DNA of 64,000 bases from Candidatus Nitrososphaera evergladensis SR1 (GCF_000730285.1 NZ_CP007174.1:434001-498000); one strand, 5' to 3'. Positions 27,165-37,270 are shown, counted from the first letter of the stretch. Translations and numbers: made by a program. The notes: generated by a model not told the origin, from the sequence alone.

Positions 27165-28019
27165 TTGTCTTCAAGGTCTGAGATCAAACCATCGCATGAG
27201 CAGCCACTTCCCGAGGAGGGTGATATTGTAATTGCCACCATAAAGGATGTCACAGGTCATGGGGCCTATGTTAGCCTAGACGAATATGACGGGCTTACCG
27301 GCTTTCTGGGTATCAGAGAGGTTGCAACGGGGTGGGTACGTAATATTCAGAGATACATTAGGCCGAGGCAAAAGGCTGTTCTAAAAGTAATAAGGGTTAA
27401 CAAGGCACGGGCAGAAGTTGACACATCTTTAAAGCAGGTTTCTGGGGAGGAAAGAAAAGAGAAACTCATTGAAATAAAGAAAAGCGAAAAGGCGTCTGGC
27501 TTTATGGACACTATCAAGGTCGTGGCAGGCCTGAATGATGCCCAACTGCAGCAAATCACAGACCTTGCCCTTCAAAAGTATGATGACCTCTATTCTCTAT
27601 TTGAGACAGTTGCAATAAAGGGAATAGATTCCATCAAGAATCTCGGCTTTGATGCTAAAGTACTGGAGGCTATAGAAGGAGAGAGCAAAAAGATACAGGT
27701 TCCCCTTGTGGAGGTAAGGGGAATACTGGAGATTTCTTCTAAAAAACCTGATGGCATCGAGATAATAAAAAATATTCTGCTGGATGCTGAAAAAAGCAAG
27801 AGCGGAAGCAGCGGTGGGAGAGCCGAAATTAACATAGCGTACATCGGCGCGCCAAAATACCGACTTACAATCAAGGCAGAGAATTTCAAGATAGCAGAAA
27901 AGGCACTTACTAACGCCACTGAAAAGATAGAGAATGCAATGAGAAAGCATAATGGTACCTTTAGTTTTACACGCGAGGAATCAAAAAAGAAGGCATCGTC
28001 GGCAAATACAACAACATGA
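27165..28019 (+). CDS. eif2A: translation initiation factor aIF2, alpha subunit
   Basis: The protein has an N-terminal S1 domain ([59 protein letters not shown]), a helical middle domain and a C-terminal alpha/beta domain ([20 protein letters not shown]). The family binds initiator tRNA with the beta and gamma subunits. It usually starts shortly before L/LPEEGDIV. The only in-frame start in that place is TTG 27165, preceded by a TATA-like stretch, giving 284 residues. Longer in-frame sequence upstream is not conserved. No beta or gamma gene is adjacent. Confidence 0.93.
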   Translation: MSSRSEIKPSHEQPLPEEGDIVIATIKDVTGHGAYVSLDEYDGLTGFLGIREVATGWVRNIQRYIRPRQKAVLKVIRVNKARAEVDTSLKQVSGEERKEKLIEIKKSEKASGFMDTIKVVAGLNDAQLQQITDLALQKYDDLYSLFETVAIKGIDSIKNLGFDAKVLEAIEGESKKIQVPLVEVRGILEISSKKPDGIEIIKNILLDAEKSKSGSSGGRAEINIAYIGAPKYRLTIKAENFKIAEKALTNATEKIENAMRKHNGTFSFTREESKKKASSANTTT

Positions 28020-28262
28020 CTATGACGGTGATGATGATGACGATGAGGAGGGAGCAACAAAATAAGGATCAAAAAAGGAGGAGCCGCAGAGATCCACGCG
28101 ATCTTCTAATAATATCGCCCACGCGCTCGCTCACCGACTCCTGGCGGTGGCGGCAGTAGTAGTAATGATGTCAACGACAGCAGTATTTTCGGAAGCAATG
28201 TTGTGTTGGCAACGGCGTGGGTGAAAAGAAAAATAGTAGCATCATATACCGCGTCAATACTC

Positions 28263-28655
<393 letters not shown>

Positions 28656-29119
28656 CGTTGGATCTCGCTCTGTTGCAAATGGCTACTACTGCCACTACTG
28701 CTGAAGTCGCGGCTCCATGCAGGCAGGTCAAGAAGTTTCTCCCGTTGCCATGTTGATAATGAATATGTGTATTTCATGCTACTAATGCGGAAAAAGATGT
28801 CAGCAATACGTCGTTTAGGGTAATTGATTGCCACTAGTTGTCGATAGAATGAGGTGCGCTGCGAAGCATTCACGAGGCTTCGTTATCTGTTCAAAATGGG
28901 AAGAAGAAGGGCAAGAGAGAGGCAGAGAGGGGCAAATGAAGGTTGATAAAAATGGACATGGATGCAATATCTGCACGTGCTCGTCTTCTCTCGTTCTATT
29001 TTTATTGCGGTACTATGGCTAATGGCGGTCTTGTGCCGGCCGGTGACGAGTATAGTAGTATATCTTCCTGTAAGCGCCTGTATACATATGTGACGAAAGA
29101 AGATTTAGCAGTCAGAAAT
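28656..29119. other. stretch without a supported gene
   Basis: Low-complexity purine-rich segments (about 28905-28945) and short frames are present. No domain, RNA gene or repeat family is recognised. Confidence 0.35.
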
Positions 29120-29728
29120 TCAGTACCTTTCTAACACTAGCCCTGATCCTTCAAAGTATTTTGGGGCAAATACTGCCGCGTGATGGTGTTGCATATGATT
29201 TAGAAACCATTCTGCACGAACCTGAGAAGGCACCTTGTCAACTGGATAGGGACACATAAACAGACCGCCTTGGTAATCGTCAAAGAAGCGGGAGTGGATG
29301 GTACGTTCTACCAGCATGTTCGCCCTTGCATCATCCTCACTTTCTACTTCCTTTATAAATCGAGATACCAGCCTTATTGGGGGCTTTTTTCTCCCAACGA
29401 TTTTGTTTTTTAGATTCTCTATTCCTCTTTCAAAGCCTGATGGGTCGTCGCGCGGATCGGATATTTTCAGGATGTGCAAAAAGCCTGCAGGCTCAAATTT
29501 GCTCACGTCAATCCCGTGTTTTATCATCTCTGTCCGAATCCTTTCAATATCGGCATCGCCTCCGTGGGTTGTATAGATGCAGTGCTGTGATTTTGCCAAT
29601 CCATTTTTCAAAAAGGCATACTCTATCTCTCTTGCATATTCTTCGTCCTCGTAAAAGAGCGCAATATGCATTGGCTTGCTGTCTAGCGTCACTATGAAGT
29701 CTAGAGGATGAGTAATTGTTGTCGTCAT
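29120..29728 (-). CDS. MEDS-domain sensor protein, second gene of a pair
   Basis: The 202-residue protein matches MEDS (DcmR-type sensory) domains: an N-terminal HIALFYEDEEYAREIEYAFL segment, a QHCIYTTHGGDADIERIRTE core and a C-terminal RAEWFLNHMQHHHAAVFAPK-like end. MEDS modules resemble the RecA-like fold of circadian and DcmR regulators and are thought to sense hydrocarbon derivatives or redox cues. Its ATG overlaps the stop of the upstream gene by one base (TAATG), so the two are translationally coupled. No DNA-binding or kinase domain is fused. Confidence 0.75.
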   Translation of the reverse strand: MTTTITHPLDFIVTLDSKPMHIALFYEDEEYAREIEYAFLKNGLAKSQHCIYTTHGGDADIERIRTEMIKHGIDVSKFEPAGFLHILKISDPRDDPSGFERGIENLKNKIVGRKKPPIRLVSRFIKEVESEDDARANMLVERTIHSRFFDDYQGGLFMCPYPVDKVPSQVRAEWFLNHMQHHHAAVFAPKYFEGSGLVLERY

Positions 29729-30630
29729 TATATTTGATGAAGCCCTCCGTTATGACAAATAGCAAGAGGAGTTCGATGCGGTTCATCAATTGGTTTTTCG
29801 TAGGGGCACATGACAGTTATCGGCATAGAAAATTGCTGTATAGTATGATGCCATAGGTTTTCTATTTGCAAACACTCCTCAAATCGACCCTTGCTGAAGA
29901 GCCGGCCAGCAAAAGTGCCAACTATATTCAGTCCCGACATTTGCTTTTGGATGGCTCGCTGTTTCACTCGGTTCAAGCTATCTACGACTGGTTGAGATGA
30001 TAACGATGATGAAGAGAAAGAATCTATGTCGCCATACAACTCGTCATGTGTCACTATGACTATGCTGTCATCGTCAGAGAAGCCCGTTGTACTTTTGCCA
30101 TAATAATGATGACCCTCTGAAGAGTTCAAAAAAGATTCAAACAGACGTTTCTCATCTTCTGATATGACAAGCACATTTAGGCAATTATTCTGAACTCCTC
30201 GCTGAAGGAAGGTAACAAGTAGAGTTGGAAACTCATCCTTGCGAGTGTAACTCATGGTAAAATGGTCCCTATCCCGAGCGTTGTGGAGGATTGCAATAGG
30301 GTCGTTTCTCTTGAGTATTTTTTCTACAAGAGTAGACAAGTCCCCCGTTTGAGAATATTGGAAATTATTGTTATTATAGTCGTTTGGAAGTGAGAAGGCT
30401 GCCAAGAGTTTATTTCCCGCCTTCTCCATCAAGGGGGCTGCGCTGTCCTTAAAAGTTTGATGAAGAGAATCTTCCAGAACTCTGACATTGCCCACTACCG
30501 TTTCAGGATGGGAAAAGTCTATGCCGGTCCTACTCTGGATATGCAATGCAATTACTTCGTATATCGTAGCGCCTAGAGATGCCCTAAGAGTGGACCTGAT
30601 GGTGTCTGCAATTTTCAGATCAGGTTGCAA
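29728..30630 (-). CDS. MEDS-like sensor with N-terminal helical domain, first gene of a pair
   Basis: Residues about 1-100 form a helical domain (DTIRSTLRASLGATIYEVIA, GIDFSHPETVVGNVRVLEDS). This is reminiscent of a small domain found in thaumarchaeal sensors (weak recollection). From about residue 115 a MEDS-like core follows (PIAILHNARDRDHFTMSY, LLVTFLQRGVQNNCLNVLVI) with SDDDSIVIVTHDELY and the end MSGLNIVGTFAGRLFSKGRF plus LQIENLWHH, typical of MEDS. Low-complexity inserts (YNNNN, SFSSSSLSS) are present. Together with the downstream MEDS gene it probably forms one sensory unit. Confidence 0.7.
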   Translation of the reverse strand: MQPDLKIADTIRSTLRASLGATIYEVIALHIQSRTGIDFSHPETVVGNVRVLEDSLHQTFKDSAAPLMEKAGNKLLAAFSLPNDYNNNNFQYSQTGDLSTLVEKILKRNDPIAILHNARDRDHFTMSYTRKDEFPTLLVTFLQRGVQNNCLNVLVISEDEKRLFESFLNSSEGHHYYGKSTTGFSDDDSIVIVTHDELYGDIDSFSSSSLSSQPVVDSLNRVKQRAIQKQMSGLNIVGTFAGRLFSKGRFEECLQIENLWHHTIQQFSMPITVMCPYEKPIDEPHRTPLAICHNGGLHQI

Positions 30631-30843
30631 TCGATGACGTCCAGAAGCGGCTCCGACAGACTAAAATTTCTTTTTGATTTGAGATTCTTGCTCTATCTTC
30701 CGGGAATTTCAATTGTATCTTAAAAAGGCTCATCTTTACGCTCCATTGAGCTGGAGACACAACAGGATTTAAAGCAAGCACTATAGTGTGTAATGCGAAT
30801 GCTGTTTTGTTTTTAACCAAAATTCTGCAACATCTCTGATCAC

Positions 30844-31050
30844 TTATTGTTGCGCTAATTGTGAGGCATCCTTTACGGCAGGAGATGTTCTCTTAGATGG
30901 CAATTGAGCGGCAAGCGATTCTTCAACCTCTGCTTTCCCGGTAAAATACATCCGTTCCTTCGCCCAGTACCGCCTTGTTGTCCTTTAGCCTGATGGAGCA
31001 TCCATATCCCTTCAGCAGTTTCACATTGTAATGGTTCTTCTTGCCTAGAA
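30844..31050 (-). pseudogene. fragment resembling the N-terminus of archaeal Cas1
   Basis: On the minus strand one frame reads KNHYNVKLLKGYGCSIRLKD then NKAVLGEGTDVF. A one-base shift in a T run near 30947 opens FTGKAEVEESLAAQLP, ending at TAA 30844-30846. The HYN-x-KLLKGYG-x-SI-x-LKDN-x-x-VL...D-x-FTGK-x-E-x-EE arrangement recalls the first 50 residues of some archaeal Cas1 proteins, as I remember them. No catalytic domain, cas genes or repeat array follow, so it is a relic from a CRISPR locus or a casposon. The assignment rests on memory of family sequences. Confidence 0.5.
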
Positions 31051-31372
31051 GTGTCAAGTTATTTTTCGCGGCAGCTGGCCAAAATAATACTCCAGCCACT
31101 GAGCTTTAGCTTTTACGAGGCCGCGCGGATTTTCACGCTCAACGTGAGGGATACTATTTTTACTCCTTGTCGATAAAAGGGAACGCCCCATTTTCACGCT
31201 AAGTTGTGCCGCTTTTTGCATGGCCCAAAATGGGTTGTACACAGGCCGAAATACCGCTGATGTGGCAGTAGTTAGCTGGCCGTAAAAAGGCCAAAGAATT
31301 AATTTCGCCTTCATTTGACTATTCGGCAAGAGAACCAAAATCTTTTAAGAAATATTGGCATTCTCAACGATT
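31051..31372. other. gap with short dispersed repeats
   Basis: No convincing gene is present. The motif attttcacgct occurs twice (about 31133 and 31192), and agctggcc with a following A-rich stretch occurs near 31073 and 31270. This gives the region a rearranged look between the Cas1-like relic and the next gene. Confidence 0.35.
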
Positions 31373-32359
31373 ATGATACGCACCCCTTTGTGCGATGTCC
31401 TGAACATTCAATATCCTATCATACAAGCAGCCATAGCGCCTTACACTACGGCGGAATTAGTGTCAGCGGTGTCAAATGCAGGAGGAATGGGAAGCATCGG
31501 GAGCGCCTTGCGTTCTATGGATGATCTGAGAATGCAGGTTGCCAGAACTAAAGAGTTAACTAGTCGTCCGTTTGCAATCAACTTTACAATAACGACATTT
31601 AACGAAGATATTTTCAATTACGTCGTAAGTGAAGCAAAGCCACGCATTGTGTCTTCTGCTCTGGGAAATCCAAAAGAATTGGTCAAAAGGGTGCATGACG
31701 CTGGTCTCCTATTCATGCATCAAGTACATACGGTAAAACAAGCACGTCAAGCGGCAGAATTAGGAGTAGACGTTATTATTGCGCAAGGCAGCGAGGCAGG
31801 CGGTTTTACCGGCAATGTAAGCTCACTTTCATTAGTGCCACAAGTCGTTGATGCCGTGGCCGATAAGAAAATACCGGTCATTGCTGCTGGAGGGATTGCG
31901 GACGGAAGAGGTCTAGCTGCAGCTTTGATGTTGGGCGCACAGGGTGTAAATATGGGGACACGATTCCTGGCATCGTCCGAAGCCTCACTCGTTGGCCCAG
32001 AATGGCAGAAGCAAATAATTTCAGCAGAATCAGAAGATGCAATTAAAGTAAACTTCCTTGACTCTGTCTTTCCTGTTGCAAACCCCGATGCGTATGGCGA
32101 GATCGCTCCACGTGCACTACGTACTCGATTCATAGAAGAATGGAATATAAAATCTGGCGAAGCAAAATCACAGGCTCCACAGTTAAGAAGTACGATATTA
32201 ACTGGCATAAAGGAAGGAAGGAGCCACGAACTTGTACCCTTCTCAGGACAGTCGGCAGGACTAATTCGGAATGTTCTTCCAGCAAAGGAGATCATTACCA
32301 ATATAATGAATGAGGCTGAAGAAAGAATCAGGTCATTGAAGGCAAATGCATTATCATAG
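31373..32359 (+). CDS. nitronate monooxygenase family (2-nitropropane dioxygenase-like) flavoprotein
   Basis: ATG 31373 (MIRTPLCDVLNIQYPIIQA) gives 328 residues. The TIM-barrel NMO motifs are present: PIIQAAIA at the start, NAGGMGSIGS, the QGSEAGGFTGN loop that holds the catalytic His in class I enzymes (here Glu-Ala, without His), PVIAAGGIADGRGLAAAL and GAQGVNMGTRFLAS for FMN phosphate binding. The family oxidises alkyl nitronates with FMN. Lack of the His suggests a class II or related enoyl-reductase-like member, so the substrate is open. It is co-directional with an alpha/beta hydrolase. Confidence 0.85.
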   Translation: MIRTPLCDVLNIQYPIIQAAIAPYTTAELVSAVSNAGGMGSIGSALRSMDDLRMQVARTKELTSRPFAINFTITTFNEDIFNYVVSEAKPRIVSSALGNPKELVKRVHDAGLLFMHQVHTVKQARQAAELGVDVIIAQGSEAGGFTGNVSSLSLVPQVVDAVADKKIPVIAAGGIADGRGLAAALMLGAQGVNMGTRFLASSEASLVGPEWQKQIISAESEDAIKVNFLDSVFPVANPDAYGEIAPRALRTRFIEEWNIKSGEAKSQAPQLRSTILTGIKEGRSHELVPFSGQSAGLIRNVLPAKEIITNIMNEAEERIRSLKANALS

Positions 32360-32533
32360 CTGAAATAAAAGCCCGTCGTCACAGCCATCATACATCTCCA
32401 ATGTTCTTTCTTTAGGCCAAAAAGCAGGCAGGATCGTGCATAAAAACGGAAACTCTTTTTCTACACAAAGACCACGGCGCAATATCATTCGTCGATTCCT
32501 TATATTCTTCGAATACCAATAGTTCGATAAGTT

Positions 32534-33403
32534 ATGACCGCTAATTTACCTGCTACGAAATCCGTCGAGGTCAACGGTACCAGACTGCATTATGTAGAGT
32601 TGGGATCTGACAACAAGCAATCAGTAGTTTTCGTGCATGGAGCTGTGGCTGATTATAGGATTTGGCAGGGACAGATTGAGCCTTTCTCTCATCATTACAG
32701 AGTCATAGCATACAGCAGGCGGCATAACTATCCAAATGAGTTTCAGGAGGGATTCCAATACACTGCCGATAACGATGGAATCACACAGTTTGCTTCAGAC
32801 TTGGCTGAGCTTATACGCAACCTCAATCTTGCTCCGGCCCATCTAGTGGGTCACTCTGATGGGGGATTTACAACCTTGCTTTCTGCATGCAAAAATCCAG
32901 AATTGGTAGGATCATTAGTGCTTGGCGAACCCCCTGCGATTCCACTAGTCTTCAAGAGTAATGACAAGAAAGATGTACAGCTAGCGCAAGCATTAGTCGA
33001 TAATGTATTGAAACCGGCTGGAGAAGCGATGGCAAAAGGAGATTTCGAAAAGGGTGTGCGAATATTCATAGACGGAGTAATGTCAAAGGGCTTCTTTGAC
33101 CAGCTTCCTCCTCCAGTAAGAACATCAATGGTAAGTAACGCTCCGGGGTTTCTAAAACAGCTGCCAAATCCAATGCCCTCAGGTCTTAGTGTCAACGACC
33201 TGGATCGTGCGTCCCTTGTGCCGACCTTATTCGTAAGAGGAGAATTAAGTCCAGAGTTTTTCCAAAGGGCTACAGAGATTATCAAATCCCGTATGAAAAG
33301 GTCAGAGGAGGTCTTTATCGAGGGTGCAACGCATGAACTTGGAATAATGACGCAGCCGCAGACGTTCAATTCTAAGGTTCTGGAATTTCTACAAAAGAAC
33401 TGA
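32534..33403 (+). CDS. alpha/beta hydrolase
   Basis: The 289-residue protein has the alpha/beta hydrolase fold: oxyanion-hole FVHGA (residues 33-37), the nucleophile elbow VGHSDGG with Ser108, and the catalytic His267 in EGATHELG; the acid is probably near RGELSPE (about 236-240). It resembles haloperoxidase/esterase-like members that act on small esters or epoxides; the substrate cannot be read. A 174-base gap separates it from the nitronate monooxygenase-like gene on the same strand. Confidence 0.9.
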   Translation: MTANLPATKSVEVNGTRLHYVELGSDNKQSVVFVHGAVADYRIWQGQIEPFSHHYRVIAYSRRHNYPNEFQEGFQYTADNDGITQFASDLAELIRNLNLAPAHLVGHSDGGFTTLLSACKNPELVGSLVLGEPPAIPLVFKSNDKKDVQLAQALVDNVLKPAGEAMAKGDFEKGVRIFIDGVMSKGFFDQLPPPVRTSMVSNAPGFLKQLPNPMPSGLSVNDLDRASLVPTLFVRGELSPEFFQRATEIIKSRMKRSEEVFIEGATHELGIMTQPQTFNSKVLEFLQKN

Positions 33404-33644
33404 CATCTCCAGAATTACGATTAGTTTCGAGATAAAAGGTGTCGAGCCAAACTGTTCCATCATTATTCCACTATAACAGATAGTGGCACAAAAACGAGCG
33501 TGGAAGGAGGAGTTCCCTTTTTGCTCATCAGCTAAGAACTCATTGGGGTTGGAACCCAATATTTGGGATGAAACCCTTTGACCCTTTATTCTTCATCATT
33601 ATGGTCCGATAACAATAATGCTACGAAGCGACGATGATGCCGCC

Positions 33645-34058
33645 TCAGGTGGGTGGGGCGGAGTCAATCTTGCCTCTAAACTCCTGCATAACATAAGGTC
33701 GTTTGTTTTCATATATGACAAGGGCATTATCTGCAGGATCGCGGAACGTGCAGCATGGACCGGGAGGAATTTCAACCCTGCTTTCTTCCTTCCAGCCTCT
33801 TGATTTTAGTTGTCTGGCTGCGTTTTCAAGGTTCTCCACCTGATATATCAACATCACATCATTCTTTTTGATGTGATCCGCAAGTAGAACATATGGCCTC
33901 TTTTCGTCCTTTGAAAGTTCAATACATGCAACCCAAACTCCGTAGGCATGTATTTTCCATAGCAGTTTGCCTCCAAGCACTTGTGTGTAGTATTTCACCG
34001 AAGACTCGATATCAGGCGCAGGAACATACAAAAAGTCAAGGGACTTGAACATCATCAT
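33645..34058 (-). CDS. VOC (glyoxalase/bleomycin-resistance/dioxygenase) superfamily protein
   Basis: The 137-residue protein shows two beta-alpha-beta3 modules: SLDFLYVPAPDIESSVKYYT + QVLGGKLLW, and VMLIYQVENLENAARQLKSR + PPGPCCTFRDPADNALVIYE. The final Glu of the second module is a usual metal ligand. The family includes glyoxalases, dioxygenases and resistance proteins; which reaction applies is unknown. It is convergent with the alpha/beta hydrolase. Confidence 0.85.
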   Translation of the reverse strand: MMMFKSLDFLYVPAPDIESSVKYYTQVLGGKLLWKIHAYGVWVACIELSKDEKRPYVLLADHIKKNDVMLIYQVENLENAARQLKSRGWKEESRVEIPPGPCCTFRDPADNALVIYENKRPYVMQEFRGKIDSAPPT

Positions 34059-34579
34059 CTTCCTTACTGCAGAGATTGAAATGAACTTTTAGGGAGGGGA
34101 AACGGATCAAATGGAGACTGCCAAAGACCCAAAAAGAGCCAATCGATAGAACCCCTAATTTTCAAAGGTCTAGTCCCTGTATGGAGATAGAACCCTAAAT
34201 ACAAAAAATAAAAAGGCATTGGAGACTGAAGTAATCAGAGTGAACAAGGACACATTAGATTCTGGCCCCAAGTTTATGAGCAAATACCACTTCGATTTCC
34301 TCCTTTCGGCAGGCTGTAAAAAAACAAGGCGACAACGGCATACGACGCTTACGGCGAAAGGAATCTTCGACTTTGGCAGCCCAAGAAGAAGATAATGATG
34401 TACCTACTTGACAGGATCAGAAAATCGACTGAGAAAGTCAAGTCTGATGTATGCGAGATTGATGTGCTTGAGTTCTCGGAAGGTGTGATGACGAGATGAA
34501 ATCAGAGAATCTTGTCATAAACCAGATACAATGAGAGATTAGCTTGGCAGTTTAGTTATTATTATTATTTTTTTTATTG
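34059..34579. other. gene-poor stretch with remnants of reading frames
   Basis: Short frames such as one starting at about 34278 (MSKYHFDFLLSAGC...) and one at about 34395 (MMYLLDRIRKSTEKVKSD...) have protein-like composition but are only 35-40 codons long and unrelated to known families. They may be remains of a larger gene. Nothing else is seen. Confidence 0.35.
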
Positions 34580-36454
34580 CTATTCGAATTCGCGTTGGTG
34601 TGCTGCTTTGACATGTACTTTGAGAAAGTCTGACAATGGTCCTTTGATTTCTTTAACATTCTGTTTAAACAATACCATTTCTGCCGCCTCCGCCGCCACA
34701 AAAGCCGTCCCAGATACTTCCTTTCCTTCCTTCTTCCTGCAATAGATATTTGCTTTCCATCTTTCATCATCAAGCTTTGGAAAGTCAGATCTATGGTGGG
34801 CTCCTCTGCTCTCTTGTCGCATCAAGGCACTTCTGATTATGGCCTCGCAAGCAACCAGAGATGACTTTACCTGCAGGGTCATAACAATATTTTCAGAATT
34901 ATTGTCATCAACTTTGGATACTTCTACAATGTTGTCTTTGGAATAAAACTTGTCCTTTAATTCCAAAATTCCTTTCAATCCATTTTGGAGTCTTGTCTCT
35001 TCTCTTATTATTCCTGCATTCTGTTTCATTATCTCTTGTATTTCGTTATGAAATTTAATTGGTTCTTTAACTACAAAGATTATTCCTTCATCATGATAAT
35101 TATCGTCGTCATTAGTTTTCTTTGCATCTTCTCTTCCTCCTTCTCCCGCGACGCCTTCTTTTTGTTGCTTTGCTAGTCTTGCCGCTTCCTCACCAGCAAT
35201 TTTTCCAAAAACCATTGTGTCTAGCAAGCTATTTCCACCTAAACGATTAGCGCCATGAATCTGACTTATTACTTCTCCAACAGCAAATAAACCCCTAATC
35301 CTCGTTCTGCACTTTATGTCTGCTACGACTCCACCCATAGAATAGTGTGCAGTGGGCGCAACCTCCATTTTCTCCTTGGATATATCAATTCCATCAAGTT
35401 CTAGGAATTGTTGATACATCGTGGGAAGCCTGTCTTGAATTACTTCCTTTCGTAGATGAGTAACATCTAACCAAACTCCACCGTGCTCCGTACCTCTTCC
35501 AGAAATTATTTCATTATAATTAGCACGAGCCACCACATCACGTGGTGCTAGCTCCATTCTTTCAGGATCATAATTCTTCATAAACCTCTCACCTTTTGAA
35601 TTTAACAAAATGCCTCCTTCACCACGTATTGCTTCTGTGGCCAGCACGCCCACTGCTTTTTCGGGCCAAACCATTCCAGTAGGATGGAACTGCACCATCT
35701 CCATATCTACTAGATCTACACCTGCTTCATATGCTAAAGCTACGCCTTCTCCGTAGTTTTCAAAAAGCCTGGAACTGCTGACCGGGTAGACCCGTGTGTA
35801 TCCGCCGGCTGCAATGACTAAAGATTTGCATACAAATCTTACAAGCCCTTTATTTTCGATATCTATGCCAAGTGCTCCATTTACTTCACCATGATAATCA
35901 TCATCGTCATTTCCATCATCATTATTACTACTATCGTTTGACTTTAATAATTTCGTAATGTAAACATTGTCTATCATTTTGATTTTCCGCTGATTTACTT
36001 GCTCCATCAACACCCGAATTATTTCCTGGCCCGTCGAATCTCCGTAAAATACAGTCCTTCTATATGTGTGAGCTCCAAAAAACCGCTGCGTTAGCCTGCC
36101 ATCTTTTTCTCTGTGAAATCTGGCACCCCAGTTTACTAGTTCCATTATGGCGTCGGGTGCATTTTTGCAAAGTACCTCGACTTTTTCATAGTCAGCAATG
36201 AACTCGCCTTCCCTCAGTGTGTCACTTGCATGTACCATCCAGTTATCTTCCGGATCCATGGTGCCAAGCGCCGCATTGATGCCTCCTCTTGCAAGTGTTG
36301 TATGAGGATCACCTCTTTTACTTCTACTAACTATGAGGACATTGGTGCCAGCATCATGAGCTGCAATTGCAGCTCGAAGACCCGCAGACCCGCCACCTAG
36401 AACTAAAACATCGCATAGAAAGTAGTTCGATTCTTTTTTAGCATGATCCGCCAT
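34580..36454 (-). CDS. sdhA: succinate dehydrogenase/fumarate reductase flavoprotein subunit, orphan
   Basis: The 624-residue protein has the FAD dinucleotide fold (VLVLGGGSAGLRAAIAAHDA), the covalent-flavin motif HTTLARGGINAAL with His51, FGAHTYRRT, the substrate motif QFHPTG, TAHYSMGGV, and the terminal GANRLGGNSLLDTMVFG. The flavin-linking His argues against L-aspartate oxidase, which lacks it. The enzyme oxidises succinate, feeding electrons to the respiratory chain. SdhB, C and D are not adjacent, which is unusual for an operon-coded complex. Two Asn/Asp-rich inserts (about residues 173-190 and 440-456) come from GAT/AAT repeats. Confidence 0.92.
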   Translation of the reverse strand: MADHAKKESNYFLCDVLVLGGGSAGLRAAIAAHDAGTNVLIVSRSKRGDPHTTLARGGINAALGTMDPEDNWMVHASDTLREGEFIADYEKVEVLCKNAPDAIMELVNWGARFHREKDGRLTQRFFGAHTYRRTVFYGDSTGQEIIRVLMEQVNQRKIKMIDNVYITKLLKSNDSSNNDDGNDDDDYHGEVNGALGIDIENKGLVRFVCKSLVIAAGGYTRVYPVSSSRLFENYGEGVALAYEAGVDLVDMEMVQFHPTGMVWPEKAVGVLATEAIRGEGGILLNSKGERFMKNYDPERMELAPRDVVARANYNEIISGRGTEHGGVWLDVTHLRKEVIQDRLPTMYQQFLELDGIDISKEKMEVAPTAHYSMGGVVADIKCRTRIRGLFAVGEVISQIHGANRLGGNSLLDTMVFGKIAGEEAARLAKQQKEGVAGEGGREDAKKTNDDDNYHDEGIIFVVKEPIKFHNEIQEIMKQNAGIIREETRLQNGLKGILELKDKFYSKDNIVEVSKVDDNNSENIVMTLQVKSSLVACEAIIRSALMRQESRGAHHRSDFPKLDDERWKANIYCRKKEGKEVSGTAFVAAEAAEMVLFKQNVKEIKGPLSDFLKVHVKAAHQREFE

Positions 36455-36874
36455 TTTTTGTGGATCAAGTCATCTTCAGCAAAGTGTTATTTAACTACGA
36501 GAGCTCACAGCTTCGAGGAAAAAGTAATGAAACCAAAAAGCTATTATTATCATTGATCTGAGATTGATAACAACACTGGCAGATTGACTAGTGCAAACAC
36601 GAAAATCAACTATCATAACGGATCAGCTTGGAAAGGATGATTTGATATCTCTGATCCGATATTGAACAAGGGGACAGCTTCTACGAACGAGAAGCGAGCC
36701 GCATTTAACCTGCACGGGTGGTTGTTGCCGCCGGCGGTTAAGACACTAGAACAAAAATGCCATTTTTCAATCGTTGAAGAAGAAGAGTTAGCACGCGCGA
36801 AATGTTAAAGATCGCCTTAAAAACGATGGTGCCGTTGTTCCAATATATCGAAGGAGGTACAATAGTAGATAGAC
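36455..36874. other. intergenic region between divergent genes
   Basis: About 420 bases without a supported gene. It must hold the promoter of the flavoprotein (minus) and of the gene at 36875 (plus). A GGAGGT motif at about 36852-36857 lies 17 bases before the ATG of the latter, further away than a normal ribosome binding site. Confidence 0.4.
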
Positions 36875-37270
36875 ATGGTAGACAACCTGAAAAAAATATG
36901 CAATGAGATACTATCACTCGACAAGTCAATTCGCTTTGCAGGCATCACAAACAAGATGGGAAAGGTAGTCGCTCATCAGTTCAGGGAAGGCGTGACTCCA
37001 ATGCTTACATTTGAAGAGCTGGAAGGTTCTGCCATAAAATCCGTGCTTCGTATGAAGACAAGAGAGGATTACGAAGCAAAGCTGGGAAGAGCCGTGTACA
37101 CATTCACTTTGTATGACAAGGTGAAGAGGGCATCTATTCCATTGCAACACGAGGACTATGCTCTTCTAATAGCATCATTTGAAAAAGATGCCTCTCATGA
37201 AAGCATAATACTGTCAAAGATATTGCCTGTTTTACAGAACGAAGGGCTTATCAAGAGGCATCATCAGTAA
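36875..37270 (+). CDS. thaumarchaeal DUF6659-like protein
   Basis: The 131-residue protein (KKICNEILSLDKSIRFAGIT, NKMGKVVAHQFREGVTPML, YTFTLYDKVKRASIPL, DYALLIASFEKDA) has the roadblock/profilin-like pattern of a small family that I know as DUF6659 from Thaumarchaeota. The sequence recurs in the 53776 protein of this window with the same element order. The name is from memory and the function is unknown; a role in signalling or surface sensing is only a guess. Confidence 0.7.
   Translation: MVDNLKKICNEILSLDKSIRFAGITNKMGKVVAHQFREGVTPMLTFEELEGSAIKSVLRMKTREDYEAKLGRAVYTFTLYDKVKRASIPLQHEDYALLIASFEKDASHESIILSKILPVLQNEGLIKRHHQ

Noticed and set aside
26833-27174. Minus-strand frame of 113 codons upstream of aIF2-alpha
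   Set aside because: It starts only with TTG, has no recognisable motif and overlaps the likely promoter of aIF2-alpha.
31054-31338. Minus-strand frame of 94 codons next to the Cas1-like relic
   Set aside because: It does not continue the Cas1-like similarity in any frame and shows no family pattern; the region looks rearranged.
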